Assembly: GCA_017409905.1 (NCBI GenBank)
Contig: JAFQRV010000012.1
Span: 1 to 42,364 of the forward strand
From: Bacilli bacterium
Lineage (GTDB): Bacteria; Bacillota_I; Bacilli_A; ML615J-28; CAG-313
Reading direction: 5' to 3'
Length of the DNA stretch: 42,364 nucleotides
Part shown: one piece after another, positions 23,979 to 34,646 of the stretch
How positions within the stretch are numbered: the first letter of the stretch is position 1
Layout: every line of letters starts with the position of its first letter
Made by a program: the position numbers and the translations under genes
The notes under the pieces: model-generated
What the model saw: the letters and a program-made list of their open reading frames with translations, nothing else
Told to the model about the DNA's origin: nothing
Database searches by the model: none

Positions 23979-25094
23979 TTATTCATTGTCTTCATCGAAA
24001 CTTTGTTCATCATCTTCATCATCTGAGAAATGATATCCCTCAGAATTCTTTAAAGATAAACCAATTTCATTTAATTTTTGAATTACTTCTTTTAATGATT
24101 TACGTCCTAAGTTACGAACTTTCATCATTTCTTCATCTGTTTTAGAAATTAATTCACCAACAGTATTGATGTTAGCACGTTTTAAACAGTTATAAGAACG
24201 AACTGATAAATCTAAATCTTCAATCTTAAGATCTAATTTAACATTAACTGGTTTTTCTTCTTTTTGGATCATGAATTCTTTTTCTTTGATATATTCGTTT
24301 AATCCAACGATAACATTAAAGTGTTCAGATAAGAATTTTGCAGCTAATGAGATTGCATTAGTAGGAACAATACTTCCGTTTGTCCAAACTTCTAAAGTTA
24401 ATTTATCACAATTAAAATTGTCTTGAAAACGAGTTTTAACAACTTCATAACGACATTTTGTAATTGGAGTAAAGATTGAATCAATAGGAATTAAACCAAT
24501 AATTCTGCTATTTCCTTCTCTACAATATACTTTATTTTCATCAGCATTAACATATCCAACACCTTTTTTTATACGTAATGTAACTTTTACATCAGCGCCA
24601 GGTGCAAGAGTTGCGATATGAGCATCACCATTAACAACTACAACATTTGGCATATAACCAGATTCATTATTTGGTAATACTTCAACAAAATTTAAATTAA
24701 TATCTGAAGCTTTAATTTCAACTTCTTCATTGTTTTCAACAGGGTTTTTAATTTCAAAAGATGATTCATAAACTCTTTCATCTACATCAAATACACCCTT
24801 TTCGTCATCTTCTGCATTGATAGTAAAGACAACTTTTTTAAGATTCAAAATGATTTCAGTAACATCCTCTTTAACACCGGGAACCGTGCTAAATTCATGT
24901 TCGATACCATTAATGGAAACTGCAACAGCTGCAGCACCAGGAAGTGATGATAACAACACTCTCCGTAAAGAATTTCCTAATGTTTGACCATATCCTCTTT
25001 CAAGAGGTTCAATGCATAATTTACAATAGTCTTTTTCTGAACTATATTGTTCATCGATTTCTAGATTAGGTCTAATGAAATCTAAGCTTTTCAT
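23979..25094 (-). CDS. rpoA: RNA polymerase alpha subunit, enlarged form
   Basis: Assembles RNA polymerase and contacts upstream promoter DNA and activators. The 371 residues exceed the usual 314 or so. The N-terminal domain is intact (RGYGQTLGNSLRRVLLSS), as is the C-terminal DNA-binding domain (LSVRSYNCLKRANINTVGEL, then VRNLGRKSL). Two additions stand out: about 28 extra residues in domain 2, between IILNLKK (81-87) and HIATL (159-163), and an acidic tail after about residue 351 (DDEDDEQSFDEDNE). Helices and motifs needed for function are present. AGGAGG precedes the ATG. Confidence 0.97.
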   Translation of the reverse strand: MKSLDFIRPNLEIDEQYSSEKDYCKLCIEPLERGYGQTLGNSLRRVLLSSLPGAAAVAVSINGIEHEFSTVPGVKEDVTEIILNLKKVVFTINAEDDEKGVFDVDERVYESSFEIKNPVENNEEVEIKASDINLNFVEVLPNNESGYMPNVVVVNGDAHIATLAPGADVKVTLRIKKGVGYVNADENKVYCREGNSRIIGLIPIDSIFTPITKCRYEVVKTRFQDNFNCDKLTLEVWTNGSIVPTNAISLAAKFLSEHFNVIVGLNEYIKEKEFMIQKEEKPVNVKLDLKIEDLDLSVRSYNCLKRANINTVGELISKTDEEMMKVRNLGRKSLKEVIQKLNEIGLSLKNSEGYHFSDDEDDEQSFDEDNE

Positions 25095-25147
25095 TTATTT
25101 TCCTCCTCTAAATGAAATTTATATTTTAATTAAACAAAATTTGATTA

Positions 25148-25534
25148 TTATCCACGAGGTCTTTTTGGTGGACGACATCCATTATGTGGAACTGGTGTAC
25201 AATCTTGAATTGATGTAATTTGTAAACCAGCAACTTGTAATGAACGAATTGCAGCTTCACGACCAGGTCCTGGTCCTTTAACTGTAACTTCTACTTTAAT
25301 CATACCATTATCAATTGCAGCTTTTGCAGCAGCTTCTGATGCCATTTGAGCAGCGAATGGTGTAGATTTTTTACTACCTTTGAAACCAACAGCACCTGCT
25401 GAGCTCCAAGATACTACATTTCCATTTGGATCTGTAATTGTAACAATTGTGTTATTAAATGTTGAATGAATATGTGCAACCCCTGAAGGTATATTCTTTC
25501 TAACACGACGTTTACGAACAACTTTTTTAGCCAT
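25148..25534 (-). CDS. rpsK: 30S ribosomal protein S11
   Basis: Platform protein of the small subunit near the mRNA exit site. The 128 residues are standard: [39 protein letters not shown] (key [12 protein letters not shown]) and the C-terminal [18 protein letters not shown]. It lies between rpsM and rpoA in the alpha-operon order. Confidence 0.98.
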   Translation of the reverse strand: MAKKVVRKRRVRKNIPSGVAHIHSTFNNTIVTITDPNGNVVSWSSAGAVGFKGSKKSTPFAAQMASEAAAKAAIDNGMIKVEVTVKGPGPGREAAIRSLQVAGLQITSIQDCTPVPHNGCRPPKRPRG

Positions 25535-25547
25535 ATCTTACGTCCTC

Positions 25548-25913
25548 CTATTTCTTCTTGTTAGCTACAGTCTTAGCTGGGCCTTTACGAGTACGAGCGT
25601 TTGTTCTTGTTCTTTGTCCACGTACAGGTAATCCTTTACGATGACGAAGACCACGATAACAACCGATTTCCATTAAACGTTTAGTGTTTAATGCAACTTC
25701 TCTTCTTAAATCGCCTTCTACAACATATTTAGCTACTTCTTGACGAATCTTTGTTAATTCATCTTCTGTTAAATCTTTTACACGTTTATCTGGATTAACT
25801 CCAGCTTCAATTAAAATCTTTTGGGCAGTAGGTCTGCCGATACCATAAATATAAGTTAATGATATTTCAATGTGTTTATCACGAGGAATATCAACACCTG
25901 CTATACGAGCCAT
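25548..25913 (-). CDS. rpsM: 30S ribosomal protein S13
   Basis: Head protein of the small subunit that contacts the P-site tRNA and bridges to the 50S. The 121 residues have the expected [20 protein letters not shown] start, a helix-two-turns-helix core, [20 protein letters not shown] and the basic tail [13 protein letters not shown]. Confidence 0.98.
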   Translation of the reverse strand: MARIAGVDIPRDKHIEISLTYIYGIGRPTAQKILIEAGVNPDKRVKDLTEDELTKIRQEVAKYVVEGDLRREVALNTKRLMEIGCYRGLRHRKGLPVRGQRTRTNARTRKGPAKTVANKKK

Positions 25914-25934
25914 ATTTCAGCTTTCCTCCCTATT

Positions 25935-26051
25935 TTATCCTTGTCTTTGCTTGTGTTTAGGGTAAGCTGAACAGATTACCATAACACGGCCTTTTCTTTT
26001 AATTACTTTGCATTTATCGCAAATAGGTTTTACAGATGGTCTAACCTTCAT
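25935..26051 (-). CDS. rpmJ: 50S ribosomal protein L36 (zinc-binding form)
   Basis: Tiny large-subunit protein of 38 residues, read directly from the minus strand. It begins [20 protein letters not shown] and ends KHKQRQG before TAA. The zinc set Cys11, Cys14, Cys27 and His33 is present, so this is the C+ form, which binds zinc. It lies between infA and rpsM, with GGAGG before the ATG. Confidence 0.97.
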   Translation of the reverse strand: MKVRPSVKPICDKCKVIKRKGRVMVICSAYPKHKQRQG

Positions 26052-26088
26052 TTTTAACCTCCATATTTTTTTTATTTATTTAAATTAA

Positions 26089-26307
26089 TTACTTATGACG
26101 ATAAGTAATACGTCCACGTGTTATATCATATGGTGAAATTTCAACAGTTACTCTATCACCTGGTAAAATGCGTATCGTATGCATTCGGATTTTACCAGAA
26201 ACGTGGGCTGTTATGATGTGTCCATTAGGTATTTTAACCTTAAATACTGTATTAGGTAACACTTCTTCAACTGTTCCTTCTACTTCAAAAACATCATCTT
26301 TAGACAT
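26089..26307 (-). CDS. infA: Translation initiation factor IF-1
   Basis: Binds the A site of the 30S subunit during initiation. The 72-residue OB-fold protein has [38 protein letters not shown] and [17 protein letters not shown] (pieces of a continuous standard sequence). Its start overlaps the map stop by 8 bases. Confidence 0.98.
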   Translation of the reverse strand: MSKDDVFEVEGTVEEVLPNTVFKVKIPNGHIITAHVSGKIRMHTIRILPGDRVTVEISPYDITRGRITYRHK

Positions 26308-27070
26308 CTATTTCTTCTCCTTCATATTTTGTTAGTATTTCATAACCTTCATCAGTTATGACAATTGTGTTTTCATAGTGAGCACTTGGTTTCTTATCAA
26401 GTGTTGTTGTTGTCCAACCATCACTTAAAACTTTAACTCGATAAGTTCCTAAATTAATTATTGGTTCTATAGCTAAAGTCATACCCTTTTTTAAAATTGG
26501 CCCATGACCTTCTTCACCATAATTAGGAATTGCAGGATCTTCATGCAAATTTCTTCCAATTCCATGTCCTGTAAAATCTCTTACAACACCGTAACCGAAA
26601 CTAGCAGCATAATTGCCAATTGCATGAGATATATCAGATAATCTATTGCCGGGTTTTGCAAACTTCAACCCTTCATAAAAAGATTGTTTAGTTCTTTCAA
26701 CTAATAATTTAATTTCTTCTTTAACTTCCCCGACATAATGAGTTCTTGCTGCATCTCCGTGATAACCACGATAGATAGCACCAATATCAATAGAAATAAT
26801 ATCACCATTTTTTAATATTGTTTTTTTGTTTGGTATTCCATGAACCACAACTTCATTTATCGAAGCACAAATGCTTGCAGGATAACCGTTATAATTTAAA
26901 AATGATGGAATCGCTCCTTGAGATACTATTGCTTCATATGCAATTTTATCTAATTCATAAGTAGAGATGCCTGGTCTAATTGCTTCTTTTACTTTTAAAT
27001 GTGCATATGCTGTAATTCTACCAGCTTCTCTCATTAATTCAATTTCGCGATCACTTTTTAACGTAATCAT
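26300..27070 (-). CDS. map: Methionine aminopeptidase, type I
   Basis: Removes the N-terminal Met from new proteins in the cytoplasm. The 256 residues carry all five metal ligands: Asp95, Asp106, His169, Glu202 and Glu233. The substrate-site His78 (VVHGIP) is also present. There is no N-terminal zinc-finger extension. It overlaps adk as ATGA, the common adk-map-infA arrangement. Confidence 0.97.
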   Translation of the reverse strand: MITLKSDREIELMREAGRITAYAHLKVKEAIRPGISTYELDKIAYEAIVSQGAIPSFLNYNGYPASICASINEVVVHGIPNKKTILKNGDIISIDIGAIYRGYHGDAARTHYVGEVKEEIKLLVERTKQSFYEGLKFAKPGNRLSDISHAIGNYAASFGYGVVRDFTGHGIGRNLHEDPAIPNYGEEGHGPILKKGMTLAIEPIINLGTYRVKVLSDGWTTTTLDKKPSAHYENTIVITDEGYEILTKYEGEEIDV

Positions 27071-27717
27071 TTAATTTCCTCCAAAGTACTAATAATGCAC
27101 TCTGTTACTTCTTTAGCATTTCCTTCACCATTTAAATTTAATAATACTTTTCTTTCTTCGTAAAAATTAATTAATGGTTTTGTTTGTTCATTGTATACAC
27201 TTAAACGACTTTTTATTGTTTCTTCATTATCATCTTTTCTTTGATATAATTCAGAACCACAAACATCGCAATATCCCTCCTTAATTGGTTTTAAAGTTAC
27301 TAAATTATAACCTTTACCACAAGTAGGACATATTCTTCTATTAACTATTCTAGATACGATTAAGCTTTCATCAACAACTAAATTGATTACAGCATCTAAT
27401 TTTAAATCTAATTCTTTTAATGTTTTTTCAAACTCTTCGGCCTGTTGTAATGTTCTTGGATATCCATCTAATAGAAATCCATCTAAACAATCAACCTTAC
27501 TAAGTCTTTCTTTTACAATTTTATTTGTAACATCATCAGGAACTAGATTTCCTTTATCAATAAAACTTTTTGCAAGAATACCCATAGGAGTTTCTTCTTG
27601 CATGGCTTGTCTAAATATGTCTCCAGTGGAGATATGGGGAATGCCGTAGTGTTTTGAAATACCTTCGGCATATGTCCCCTTTCCAGCTCCTGGAGCACCC
27701 ATTATTAATAAGCGCAT
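27067..27717 (-). CDS. adk: Adenylate kinase, zinc lid form
   Basis: Interconverts ATP + AMP and 2 ADP. The 216 residues show the P-loop GAPGAGKGT (7-15), AMP-site STGDIFRQAM, LLDGYPRT and a long lid with four zinc cysteines Cys130, Cys133, Cys150 and Cys153, the Gram-positive type. It follows secY, as in Bacillus. The stop is TGA, overlapping map. Confidence 0.98.
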   Translation of the reverse strand: MRLLIMGAPGAGKGTYAEGISKHYGIPHISTGDIFRQAMQEETPMGILAKSFIDKGNLVPDDVTNKIVKERLSKVDCLDGFLLDGYPRTLQQAEEFEKTLKELDLKLDAVINLVVDESLIVSRIVNRRICPTCGKGYNLVTLKPIKEGYCDVCGSELYQRKDDNEETIKSRLSVYNEQTKPLINFYEERKVLLNLNGEGNAKEVTECIISTLEEIK

Positions 27718-27746
27718 TTATAAATCACCTTATTTATAATTGAATT

Positions 27747-29030
27747 TTATAGGAATCCGTGAACTTCTTGTTTTTCAGATTCTTGTTTAATTTGTTTTGC
27801 AGTTTCAACAGCTACACCAACTACGATCATAATACTTGTTCCACCAACACTTACTGTTGAACCAAGACCAAATATCCATGTAATAATAATTGGTAATGAT
27901 GCTAAGATAGCTAAGTATGTAGCACCTAATAAAGTAACTTTAAATAAAACTCTTGAAATAAAGTCAGCAGTTTCTTCACCTGGTTTATAACCTGGAATAT
28001 AAGCATTTTGTTTCTTTAAATTGTCAGCAACTTTATCTGGATCAATTTGTAAGAATGAATAGAAGAAACTAAATACAAATATTAATAGAATATATATTAC
28101 AAAACCAATTGGTTTATTAGTACTGAAAATTATATTCCACCAAGAAGCATCTTCTACACCAACAAAATTAATAACTGTTAGTGGAATACTTAAAATAGTT
28201 GAAGCAAAGATAACTGGGATAACTGAAGCAGAGTTTAATTTGATTTGGAATGGTGAATCTTGTTTACCAATTAATTTATATGCACTTGGTTTGTTTGCAT
28301 ATTGAATTGGAATATGTCTATGGATTCCTTCAAACCATACTACTGCAACAATAATTGCAATGAACATTACACAAATAATAATAAATTGAATAATTGTCCA
28401 TGCTGTTCTTTCATCAATATTAATGAATTGGTTCCATAATGATACAAACATTGCAGGTAATTCAGCAACGATACCAGCCACGATAATCATTGAACCACCA
28501 TTTCCGATACCATGCATAGTAATTTGGTCAGCTAACCACATTACAAATGCTGTACCGGCAGTCATTACTAATGCCATATATAAATATGTAAATGCATTCA
28601 TATTTATAGTTGGATCAAAATATAAAGCAGATGAACTATGTCCAACACCTACAATAACTGTAATTGATTGAACAAAAGCTAATAATAAAGCGATATATCT
28701 TGTCCATTGACTTAATTTAGCACGTCCTTCTTCACCTTCTTCAGACCATTCTTTGAATTGAGGGATGATATCCATCTTTAATAATTCCATAACGATTGAT
28801 GATGTGATATATGGACTTATACCTAATGCTAAAATTGAGAATTGAGATAAAGCTCCACCAGTAAATATATCTAAGAAACCAAATAATTGAGAAGTATCTG
28901 AACTACTTAGATTATTTGCTGAGAATAGAGGAACAGTAATTTTTGTACCAAATCTCCAAATTAATAATGCACCTAATGTAAATAAGATCATTAAAATTAA
29001 TTTCTTATTTTTTGATAACCATTTAGCCAT
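27747..29030 (-). CDS. secY: Protein translocase subunit SecY
   Basis: Core of the Sec channel in the cytoplasmic membrane. The 427 residues contain ten membrane segments. The N-terminus has TLGALLIWRFGTKITVP, and the ISPYITSSIVMELL plug region follows helix 2. HGIGNGGSMIIVAGIV (in the helix 4 region), the cytosolic loop with NAYIPGYKPGEETADFI and VVGVAVETAKQI near the end are all typical. It sits between rplO and adk in the spc cluster. Confidence 0.98.
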   Translation of the reverse strand: MAKWLSKNKKLILMILFTLGALLIWRFGTKITVPLFSANNLSSSDTSQLFGFLDIFTGGALSQFSILALGISPYITSSIVMELLKMDIIPQFKEWSEEGEEGRAKLSQWTRYIALLLAFVQSITVIVGVGHSSSALYFDPTINMNAFTYLYMALVMTAGTAFVMWLADQITMHGIGNGGSMIIVAGIVAELPAMFVSLWNQFINIDERTAWTIIQFIIICVMFIAIIVAVVWFEGIHRHIPIQYANKPSAYKLIGKQDSPFQIKLNSASVIPVIFASTILSIPLTVINFVGVEDASWWNIIFSTNKPIGFVIYILLIFVFSFFYSFLQIDPDKVADNLKKQNAYIPGYKPGEETADFISRVLFKVTLLGATYLAILASLPIIITWIFGLGSTVSVGGTSIMIVVGVAVETAKQIKQESEKQEVHGFL

Positions 29031-29032
29031 TA

Positions 29033-29473
29033 TTATAGTACCTCGATTGTTCCACCAGCGGCACTGATTTTTTGTTTAGCACTTTCTGAAACTTTTGTAA
29101 CTTTAACAGTTAAAGCAACATTAATTTCACCGTTACCTAATACTTTTACTCCCTCGTATACTTTCTTAACTAATCCTTTAGCTTTTAAAGCAGCTACATC
29201 AACAACTGATCCTGCTTCAAAAACATTTAAATCTGAAACATTTACAACAGCGTATTCAACACGGTTTACATTACTGAAACCGCGTTTAGGAAGACGTTTA
29301 AATAAAGGAGTTTGTCCACCTTCAAATCCTGGTCTTACGCCACCACCAGAACGTGCATTTTGTCCTTTATGACCACGAGTAGCTGTTTTACCCATGCCAC
29401 TACCAGTACCACGACCTACACGTTTTTTATAATGTCTAGCACCTTCTACAGGTTTAATTTCTTGTAATTTCAT
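29033..29473 (-). CDS. rplO: 50S ribosomal protein L15
   Basis: Early-assembly protein of the large subunit. The 146 residues begin with the basic, Gly-rich [20 protein letters not shown] arm and continue with [18 protein letters not shown]. The C-terminal domain ends [10 protein letters not shown]. Its stop is two bases before secY. Confidence 0.98.
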   Translation of the reverse strand: MKLQEIKPVEGARHYKKRVGRGTGSGMGKTATRGHKGQNARSGGGVRPGFEGGQTPLFKRLPKRGFSNVNRVEYAVVNVSDLNVFEAGSVVDVAALKAKGLVKKVYEGVKVLGNGEINVALTVKVTKVSESAKQKISAAGGTIEVL

Positions 29474-29482
29474 CTTGACCTC

Positions 29483-29662
29483 CTACTCTGCTACAGTAAC
29501 TAAATGTGCAACAGTTTTGATCATACCACGGATAGCAGCATTATCAGGTTTTTCAACAGTTTTGTGCATTTTAGTTAATCCTAAAGCTTTTAAAGTATCT
29601 TTTTGATTTTGTGCATATGTAATAGGACTCTTTGTAAGAGTAATTTTTAATGTTTTAGCCAT
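29483..29662 (-). CDS. rpmD: 50S ribosomal protein L30
   Basis: Small large-subunit protein of 59 residues, read directly from the minus strand: start [20 protein letters not shown], then [18 protein letters not shown], ending VAHLVTVAE before TAG. This is the normal bacterial form. It lies between rpsE and rplO, with a GGGGGT-type ribosome binding site before the ATG. Confidence 0.97.
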   Translation of the reverse strand: MAKTLKITLTKSPITYAQNQKDTLKALGLTKMHKTVEKPDNAAIRGMIKTVAHLVTVAE

Positions 29663-29668
29663 TTTTGA

Positions 29669-30175
29669 TTACCCCCTTAATTGTGAAACTTCAATTCCAC
29701 GAAGTTCAGCAACTTGTTCTGCAGTACGTAAATTCTTTAAAGCATCAAAAGTAGCTCTAATAATATTAATTGGAGTACTTGAACCTTGTGATTTAGAGAA
29801 GATATCTTGGATACCTGCAAGTTCGATAACGTTACGAACAGGTCCACCTGCAATAATACCAGTACCAGCAGGAGCAGGTTTTAAGAATACTTGACCAGCA
29901 CCAGCAATACCAGTAATTTGATGAGGAATTGTAGTTTTTACCATTTCAACATGAATGATGTTCTTTTTAGCATCTTCAACAGCTTTTTTAATAGCTTCTG
30001 GAACTTCGTTTGCTTTACCAGTTCCATAGCCTACGTTACCTTTGTGATCACCAACGATTACCAAAGCAGCAAAACGCATACGTCTACCACCTTTAACAAC
30101 CTTAGTAACACGATTAATAGTAACAACACGTTCTTCAAATTGTTTTTCTTCAGTTGGTATTAAATCTTTTTTCAT
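29669..30175 (-). CDS. rpsE: 30S ribosomal protein S5
   Basis: Small-subunit protein involved in translational accuracy and mRNA unwinding at the entry tunnel. The 168 residues have the double-stranded-RNA-binding N-domain ([40 protein letters not shown]) and the C-domain with [17 protein letters not shown]. The spectinomycin-loop region VVKGGR is intact. Confidence 0.98.
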   Translation of the reverse strand: MKKDLIPTEEKQFEERVVTINRVTKVVKGGRRMRFAALVIVGDHKGNVGYGTGKANEVPEAIKKAVEDAKKNIIHVEMVKTTIPHQITGIAGAGQVFLKPAPAGTGIIAGGPVRNVIELAGIQDIFSKSQGSSTPINIIRATFDALKNLRTAEQVAELRGIEVSQLRG

Positions 30176-30185
30176 GATTTACCTC

Positions 30186-30548
30186 CTAGAATTTTAGACC
30201 AGCTTCACGAGCTGCATCTGCTAAAGCTTTAACTCTACCATGGTATAAATAACCACCACGGTCGAATACAACTTCAGTGATACCTGCTGCTAAAGCACGT
30301 TCCGCAATTGTTTTTCCTACTAATGCTGCTGCAGCAACATTAGAACCATTTTCAAATTTATTGTCATGTTCAATAGAAGAAGCTGAAACAAGAGTAATTT
30401 TCTTTACATCATCAATAATTTGAGCTGAAATATTTTTGTTTGAACGATAAACTGCTAAACGAGGGCGTTCAGTAGTTCCACTTAAATTTGCTCTTAAACG
30501 ATAGTGACGTTTTTGACGAGCTACATCTTTAGACTTTTTAATAATCAT
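30186..30548 (-). CDS. rplR: 50S ribosomal protein L18
   Basis: Binds 5S rRNA in the central protuberance. The 120 residues include [37 protein letters not shown] and [20 protein letters not shown]. It has a normal length and lies between rplF and rpsE. The GGAG is rather far from the ATG (about 15 bases); a closer AAGAGA could serve instead. Confidence 0.97.
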   Translation of the reverse strand: MIIKKSKDVARQKRHYRLRANLSGTTERPRLAVYRSNKNISAQIIDDVKKITLVSASSIEHDNKFENGSNVAAAALVGKTIAERALAAGITEVVFDRGGYLYHGRVKALADAAREAGLKF

Positions 30549-30568
30549 ATCTCTTATTGCACTCCTTT

Positions 30569-31105
30569 CTACTTAGCTGTCTTTCCTTCTTTACGACGGA
30601 TATATTCACCACGATAATGAATACCTTTACCTTTATAAGGTTCAGGTTTACGTATAATACGTACTTCTGCCGCAAATTGACCAACTAATTCTTTGTCACA
30701 ACCAGCAACATGAATTTCAGTTGGGTTTGGAACTGTTACAGTTAAACCTTCAGGAATTTCCATTTCAACAGGGTGAGAATAACCAGCATTAACAACCAAT
30801 TTTTTCCCTTGTAATTGAGCTCTGTAACCAGTACCTTCGATTTCTAAAATCTTTTCATAACCTTCAGTTACACCAACAACCATGTTATTAATAATAGCAC
30901 GAGTTGTACCATGTAATGAACGGTGAGTTTTTTCGTTTGATTCACGAGTAAATGTGATATTTGCTCCATCTACATGAATACTAATACATGCAGGAATTTC
31001 AAAAGATAATTGACCTTTTGGACCTTTTACTGTAATAGTATTTTCTACTAGTTCAATACTAGCAGCACTTGGTAATACGATTGCTTTATTTCCTATACGT
31101 GACAT
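30569..31105 (-). CDS. rplF: 50S ribosomal protein L6
   Basis: Large-subunit protein near the factor-binding site. The 178 residues begin [13 protein letters not shown] and end with the conserved [20 protein letters not shown] region. The start is the ATG at 31105, preceded by AGGAGG; an in-frame upstream ATG at 31126 overlaps rpsH and would add seven unrelated residues. Confidence 0.97.
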   Translation of the reverse strand: MSRIGNKAIVLPSAASIELVENTITVKGPKGQLSFEIPACISIHVDGANITFTRESNEKTHRSLHGTTRAIINNMVVGVTEGYEKILEIEGTGYRAQLQGKKLVVNAGYSHPVEMEIPEGLTVTVPNPTEIHVAGCDKELVGQFAAEVRIIRKPEPYKGKGIHYRGEYIRRKEGKTAK

Positions 31106-31115
31106 ATTCAACCTC

Positions 31116-31511
31116 CTACCATACAAATGCTAAAACTTCTCCACCAAGATTTTCTTTACGTGCAGAGCGATCGCTCATTACGCCTCTTGATGTTGAAACG
31201 ATAGCTACACCAAGTCCATTAAGAACTCTTGGTAATTCGTTTCTTTTAGCATAAACTTTTAAACCAGGTTTTGAGATTCTCTTTAATCCTTTAATAACAG
31301 GTGTTTTTTCAACATATTTTAAAGTTATCGATATCATTCCTTGTTTTTCATCTTCAATTTTTTCAAAATCGCTAATATAACCTTCTTCTTTTAAAACACG
31401 AAGAATTTCTAATTTTAATTTAGAAGCAGGTACTAATACTGTAGCATGCTTTCTTTGAATAGCATTTCTAACTCTAGTAAGCATATCAGCAATTGGATCA
31501 GTCATAACCAT
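31116..31511 (-). CDS. rpsH: 30S ribosomal protein S8
   Basis: Assembly protein of the small-subunit platform. In E. coli it also regulates the spc operon. The 131 residues run from [17 protein letters not shown] to [26 protein letters not shown] precedes the ATG at 31511; a second ATG two codons later (31505) is also possible. Confidence 0.97.
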   Translation of the reverse strand: MVMTDPIADMLTRVRNAIQRKHATVLVPASKLKLEILRVLKEEGYISDFEKIEDEKQGMISITLKYVEKTPVIKGLKRISKPGLKVYAKRNELPRVLNGLGVAIVSTSRGVMSDRSARKENLGGEVLAFVW

Positions 31512-31528
31512 AATATTTGTTCTCCTTC

Positions 31529-31714
31529 TTACCAGCTTGCTTTTGTTACGCCTGGGATAAGACCTTTATATGCTAGTTCTCTAAAACAAACACGACATAG
31601 TTTGAATTTACGATAAACTGAATGAGGTCTTCCACAACGTTCACAACGTGTATATTCGCGTACAGCAAATTTATTTTTACGCGCACATTTAACTTTCATT
31701 GATGTTTTAGCCAT
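31529..31714 (-). CDS. rpsN: 30S ribosomal protein S14, zinc type
   Basis: Head protein of the small subunit. The short 61-residue form has four zinc cysteines, Cys24, Cys27, Cys40 and Cys43 (RCERCGRPH and LCRVCFRE). No zinc-free S14 paralogue is in the window. Confidence 0.98.
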   Translation of the reverse strand: MAKTSMKVKCARKNKFAVREYTRCERCGRPHSVYRKFKLCRVCFRELAYKGLIPGVTKASW

Positions 31715-31729
31715 ATTTTACATTCCTCC

Positions 31730-32269
31730 TTACTTCTTGAAAGGCATGCCTAATAAGCTTAATAAAGCTCGGCCTTCTTCATCTGTTTTTGCAGTAGTTA
31801 CAATTGTGATGTCCATACCGCGAATTTTTAATACTTTATCATAATTGATTTCTGGGAACATTAATTGTTCTTTGATACCAATTGAATAATTACCACGACC
31901 ATCAAAAGAGTTTGGATTAACACCTCTGAAGTCTCTTACACGTGGAAGAGAGATAGATACGAACTTATCAAAGAATTCATACATCTTTTCACCACGAAGA
32001 GTTACTTTAGCACCAATTGACATGCCTTCACGAACTTTGAAAACAGCGATTGATTTTTTAGCTTTTGTAACTAATGGTTTTTGACCTGCAATGATTTCTA
32101 AATCATTTACAGCAGCTTCTAATAATTTAGAATTACTAATTGAATCACCAATACCCATATTTAATACGATTTTTTCAATCTTAGGTACTTGCATAACAGT
32201 TGTATAACCGAATTGTTCAGTAAGTTGTTTAACTACGTTTTCTTTATAATGTTGTAATACTCTATTCAT
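31730..32269 (-). CDS. rplE: 50S ribosomal protein L5
   Basis: 5S rRNA-binding protein of the central protuberance that touches the P-site tRNA. The 179 residues contain [39 protein letters not shown] and a C-terminal [20 protein letters not shown]. This is the standard bacterial length. Confidence 0.98.
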   Translation of the reverse strand: MNRVLQHYKENVVKQLTEQFGYTTVMQVPKIEKIVLNMGIGDSISNSKLLEAAVNDLEIIAGQKPLVTKAKKSIAVFKVREGMSIGAKVTLRGEKMYEFFDKFVSISLPRVRDFRGVNPNSFDGRGNYSIGIKEQLMFPEINYDKVLKIRGMDITIVTTAKTDEEGRALLSLLGMPFKK

Positions 32270-32279
32270 AACTTACCTC

Positions 32280-32645
32280 CTATTTATCAATTCTAGTACC
32301 AGAAAGTACTGCTACACGATATTTAATTTTCTTGCCTTTAGCATCTTTAACTGGATTACCATTTTCATCTAATTCATATTCATAACGAATTCTTGTTGGT
32401 AATTTTTTAACTGGATCTAAATAAGCAACATTTGAAACATGGATTGGAGCTTCTTTCTTTTCAATTCCACCTTCTGGTCTAGCATTAGATGGACGATAGT
32501 GTTTAGTAACAATGTTAATACCTTTAACAACTACTCTACCTGTAGTTGGATTAACATGTAATACTTCTCCAGTTTTGTATACACCATTTACTGGTTTATC
32601 TTTACCTGCAATAATTGCAACAACATCACCTTTTTTAATTTTCAT
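32280..32645 (-). CDS. rplX: 50S ribosomal protein L24, slightly extended
   Basis: Assembly-initiating large-subunit protein at the tunnel exit. The KOW domain (IKKGDVVAIIAGKDKPVNG) and EAPIHVSNVAYLDPVKK are clear. The 121 residues exceed the usual 103 or so. The extra length is a charged stretch after residue 85 (YELDENGNPVKDAKGKKIKY), which could lie on the ribosome surface. Confidence 0.97.
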   Translation of the reverse strand: MKIKKGDVVAIIAGKDKPVNGVYKTGEVLHVNPTTGRVVVKGINIVTKHYRPSNARPEGGIEKKEAPIHVSNVAYLDPVKKLPTRIRYEYELDENGNPVKDAKGKKIKYRVAVLSGTRIDK

Positions 32646-32654
32646 GATGACCTC

Positions 32655-33023
32655 CTATAGAACCTCAGGTGCTAAAGAGACGATTTTTGCATAGTCTTTA
32701 TCACGAAGTTCTCTGGCAACAGGACCAAAAATACGTGTACCACGTGGTGTCTTATCTTCCTTAATAATAACAGCAGCGTTATCATCAAATTTAATATAAG
32801 AACCATCAGCTCTTCTTAAACCTTTTTTAGTACGAACGATGACAGCTTTAACAACGTCACCTTTTTTAACTTGACCACCAGCAGATGCAGATTTAACAGT
32901 AGCGATAACAATATCACCAACAGTTGCATAAATATGTCTAGCACCGCCTAATACTTTAATAATCAGTAGTTCTTTTGCACCTGAATTATCAGCAACATTA
33001 ACTCTAGTTTCTTGTTGAACCAT
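32655..33023 (-). CDS. rplN: 50S ribosomal protein L14
   Basis: Large-subunit protein at the interface with the small subunit. The 122 residues include [34 protein letters not shown] and [20 protein letters not shown]. This is standard in length and sequence. Confidence 0.98.
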   Translation of the reverse strand: MVQQETRVNVADNSGAKELLIIKVLGGARHIYATVGDIVIATVKSASAGGQVKKGDVVKAVIVRTKKGLRRADGSYIKFDDNAAVIIKEDKTPRGTRIFGPVARELRDKDYAKIVSLAPEVL

Positions 33024-33039
33024 AATTTACACCTCCTGA

Positions 33040-33300
33040 TTATACTATTACTGCAACTTCAACAATCTTAACTAAGCGATAACGTTTAGTTTTTGAAAGT
33101 GGACGAGTTTCCATAATTTCTACGATATCGCCAACTTTTGCTTGATTGTTTTCATCATGAGCAGTAAATTTCTTTGAATATTTAATTCTTTTACTATATA
33201 AAGGATGTCTACGATGAGTTTCTACTTTAACAGTAATTGTCTTATCATTAGTTGAAGATACAACTGTACCAACTAATACTTTACGTGTATTTCTTTCCAT
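33040..33300 (-). CDS. rpsQ: 30S ribosomal protein S17
   Basis: Primary rRNA-binding protein of the small subunit with an OB fold. It begins [16 protein letters not shown] and contains [17 protein letters not shown]. The 86-residue start at 33300 is chosen because AGGAGG lies about six bases upstream. The adjacent ATG (33303) is too close, and the ATG-like start at 33327 lies inside rpmC. Confidence 0.96.
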   Translation of the reverse strand: MERNTRKVLVGTVVSSTNDKTITVKVETHRRHPLYSKRIKYSKKFTAHDENNQAKVGDIVEIMETRPLSKTKRYRLVKIVEVAVIV

Positions 33301-33310
33301 CATTAACCTC

Positions 33311-33544
33311 CTAATTAGCATTAGCACGTTCAGTCATAATTGTATAGCAACGTGCAATTTCTTTCTTAACTTTCTTTAATTGTGCTGTTTTTTCTAGTTT
33401 TCCAACAGCTGCTTGGAAACGTAAGTTGTGAAGTTCTTTCTTTAATTCAAGAATTCTAGCTTCAATTTCAACGTTTTCCATTGTTCTAATTTGTTCAGCT
33501 TGTGAAACTTTTTTAACAACTTTTTTAGTCTTCTTTGCAGCCAT
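33311..33544 (-). CDS. rpmC: 50S ribosomal protein L29 with Lys-rich N-terminal extension
   Basis: Large-subunit protein at the tunnel exit. The core, [20 protein letters not shown] then [15 protein letters not shown], is typical. The 77-residue product has about 12-18 extra N-terminal residues rich in lysine ([11 protein letters not shown]). The start is the ATG at 33544, with GGTGAG upstream; the GTG at 33556 is within that ribosome binding site and overlaps rplP. Confidence 0.94.
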   Translation of the reverse strand: MAAKKTKKVVKKVSQAEQIRTMENVEIEARILELKKELHNLRFQAAVGKLEKTAQLKKVKKEIARCYTIMTERANAN

Positions 33545-33545
33545 C

Positions 33546-33965
33546 TTACTCACCACTTTCTTTTCTTACAACAAATTTTGTCTTAACTGGTAATTTATGA
33601 GAAGCAAGTCTGAATGCTTCACGTGCGATTTCTTCAGATACGCCAGCAATTTCGAACATTACTGTTCCATCTTTAACAACTGCAACATAACCGTCAGGAG
33701 CACCTTTACCAGAACCCATACGAACTTCTAATGGTTTTTTAGTTCTGATCATATGTGGGAATATTTTAATCCATACTTGACCATCACGTTTCATATAACG
33801 TGTCATAGCGATACGGGCAGCTTCGATTTGACGATCAGTTACCCAAGCACCTTCAGTTGCTTTTAAACCATATTGACCGAATGAAACTTCTTTACCGCCT
33901 TTAGCTTTACCTTCATAGCTAATACGATGAGGTCTACGATATTTTGTTCTTTTTGGCATTAACAT
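33546..33965 (-). CDS. rplP: 50S ribosomal protein L16
   Basis: Large-subunit protein near the A-site tRNA. The 139 residues begin [14 protein letters not shown] and contain [19 protein letters not shown] and [23 protein letters not shown] lies about 11 bases before ATG 33965; the ATG at 33959 is possible. Confidence 0.97.
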   Translation of the reverse strand: MLMPKRTKYRRPHRISYEGKAKGGKEVSFGQYGLKATEGAWVTDRQIEAARIAMTRYMKRDGQVWIKIFPHMIRTKKPLEVRMGSGKGAPDGYVAVVKDGTVMFEIAGVSEEIAREAFRLASHKLPVKTKFVVRKESGE

Positions 33966-33968
33966 AAA

Positions 33969-34631
33969 TTATCGTTCCTCCTTTTTAGAATTTGTTTGTT
34001 TTGCTGTTAAAATTTCACCTTTATTAATCCAAACTTTAACACCAATTTTTCCATATGTTGTAGCAGCTTCTGCAACAGCATAATCAATGTTAGCACGGAA
34101 TGTGTGTAGTGGAACACTACCTTCGATATAACCTTCACTACGTGCAATTTCAGCACCGCCTAAACGACCTGATAATTGAGTTTTAATACCTTTTGCACCA
34201 GCTTTAAGAGCTTTTTGAATAGCACTCTTTTGTACTCTACGGAAAGAGATACGATTTTCTAGATCTTCAGCCATTTTTCTAGCAACTAGAACTGCATCTA
34301 GATCTGGAACTTTTACTTCTACAACAGTTAGGTAAACATTTTTACCTGTTAATTTTTCTAAAGCTTTAACAGCTTCAGTTTTCTTAGCACCTTCACGACC
34401 GATAACAGCACCTGGTTTAGCAGTGTGAATTGCAACAATTACACGTTTACCAGTTCTCTTAATTTCGATTTGTGAAACATATGCATTTTTATAGAAATCA
34501 TTTAAAAATTCACGGATTTTTAAATCTTCATGTAATAAATCAGCAACCTTAGTTTTAGGAGCATACCATTTTGCATCCCAACCACGGATAATACCAATTC
34601 TTAAACCTATTGGATTTACCTTTTGACCCAT
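33969..34631 (-). CDS. rpsC: 30S ribosomal protein S3
   Basis: Head protein at the mRNA entry site. The 220 residues begin [20 protein letters not shown]. The type II KH domain has [17 protein letters not shown], and the C-terminal domain has [20 protein letters not shown]. Order rplV-rpsC-rplP is standard. Confidence 0.98.
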   Translation of the reverse strand: MGQKVNPIGLRIGIIRGWDAKWYAPKTKVADLLHEDLKIREFLNDFYKNAYVSQIEIKRTGKRVIVAIHTAKPGAVIGREGAKKTEAVKALEKLTGKNVYLTVVEVKVPDLDAVLVARKMAEDLENRISFRRVQKSAIQKALKAGAKGIKTQLSGRLGGAEIARSEGYIEGSVPLHTFRANIDYAVAEAATTYGKIGVKVWINKGEILTAKQTNSKKEER

Positions 34632-34646
34632 AATATAAGCTCCTTC

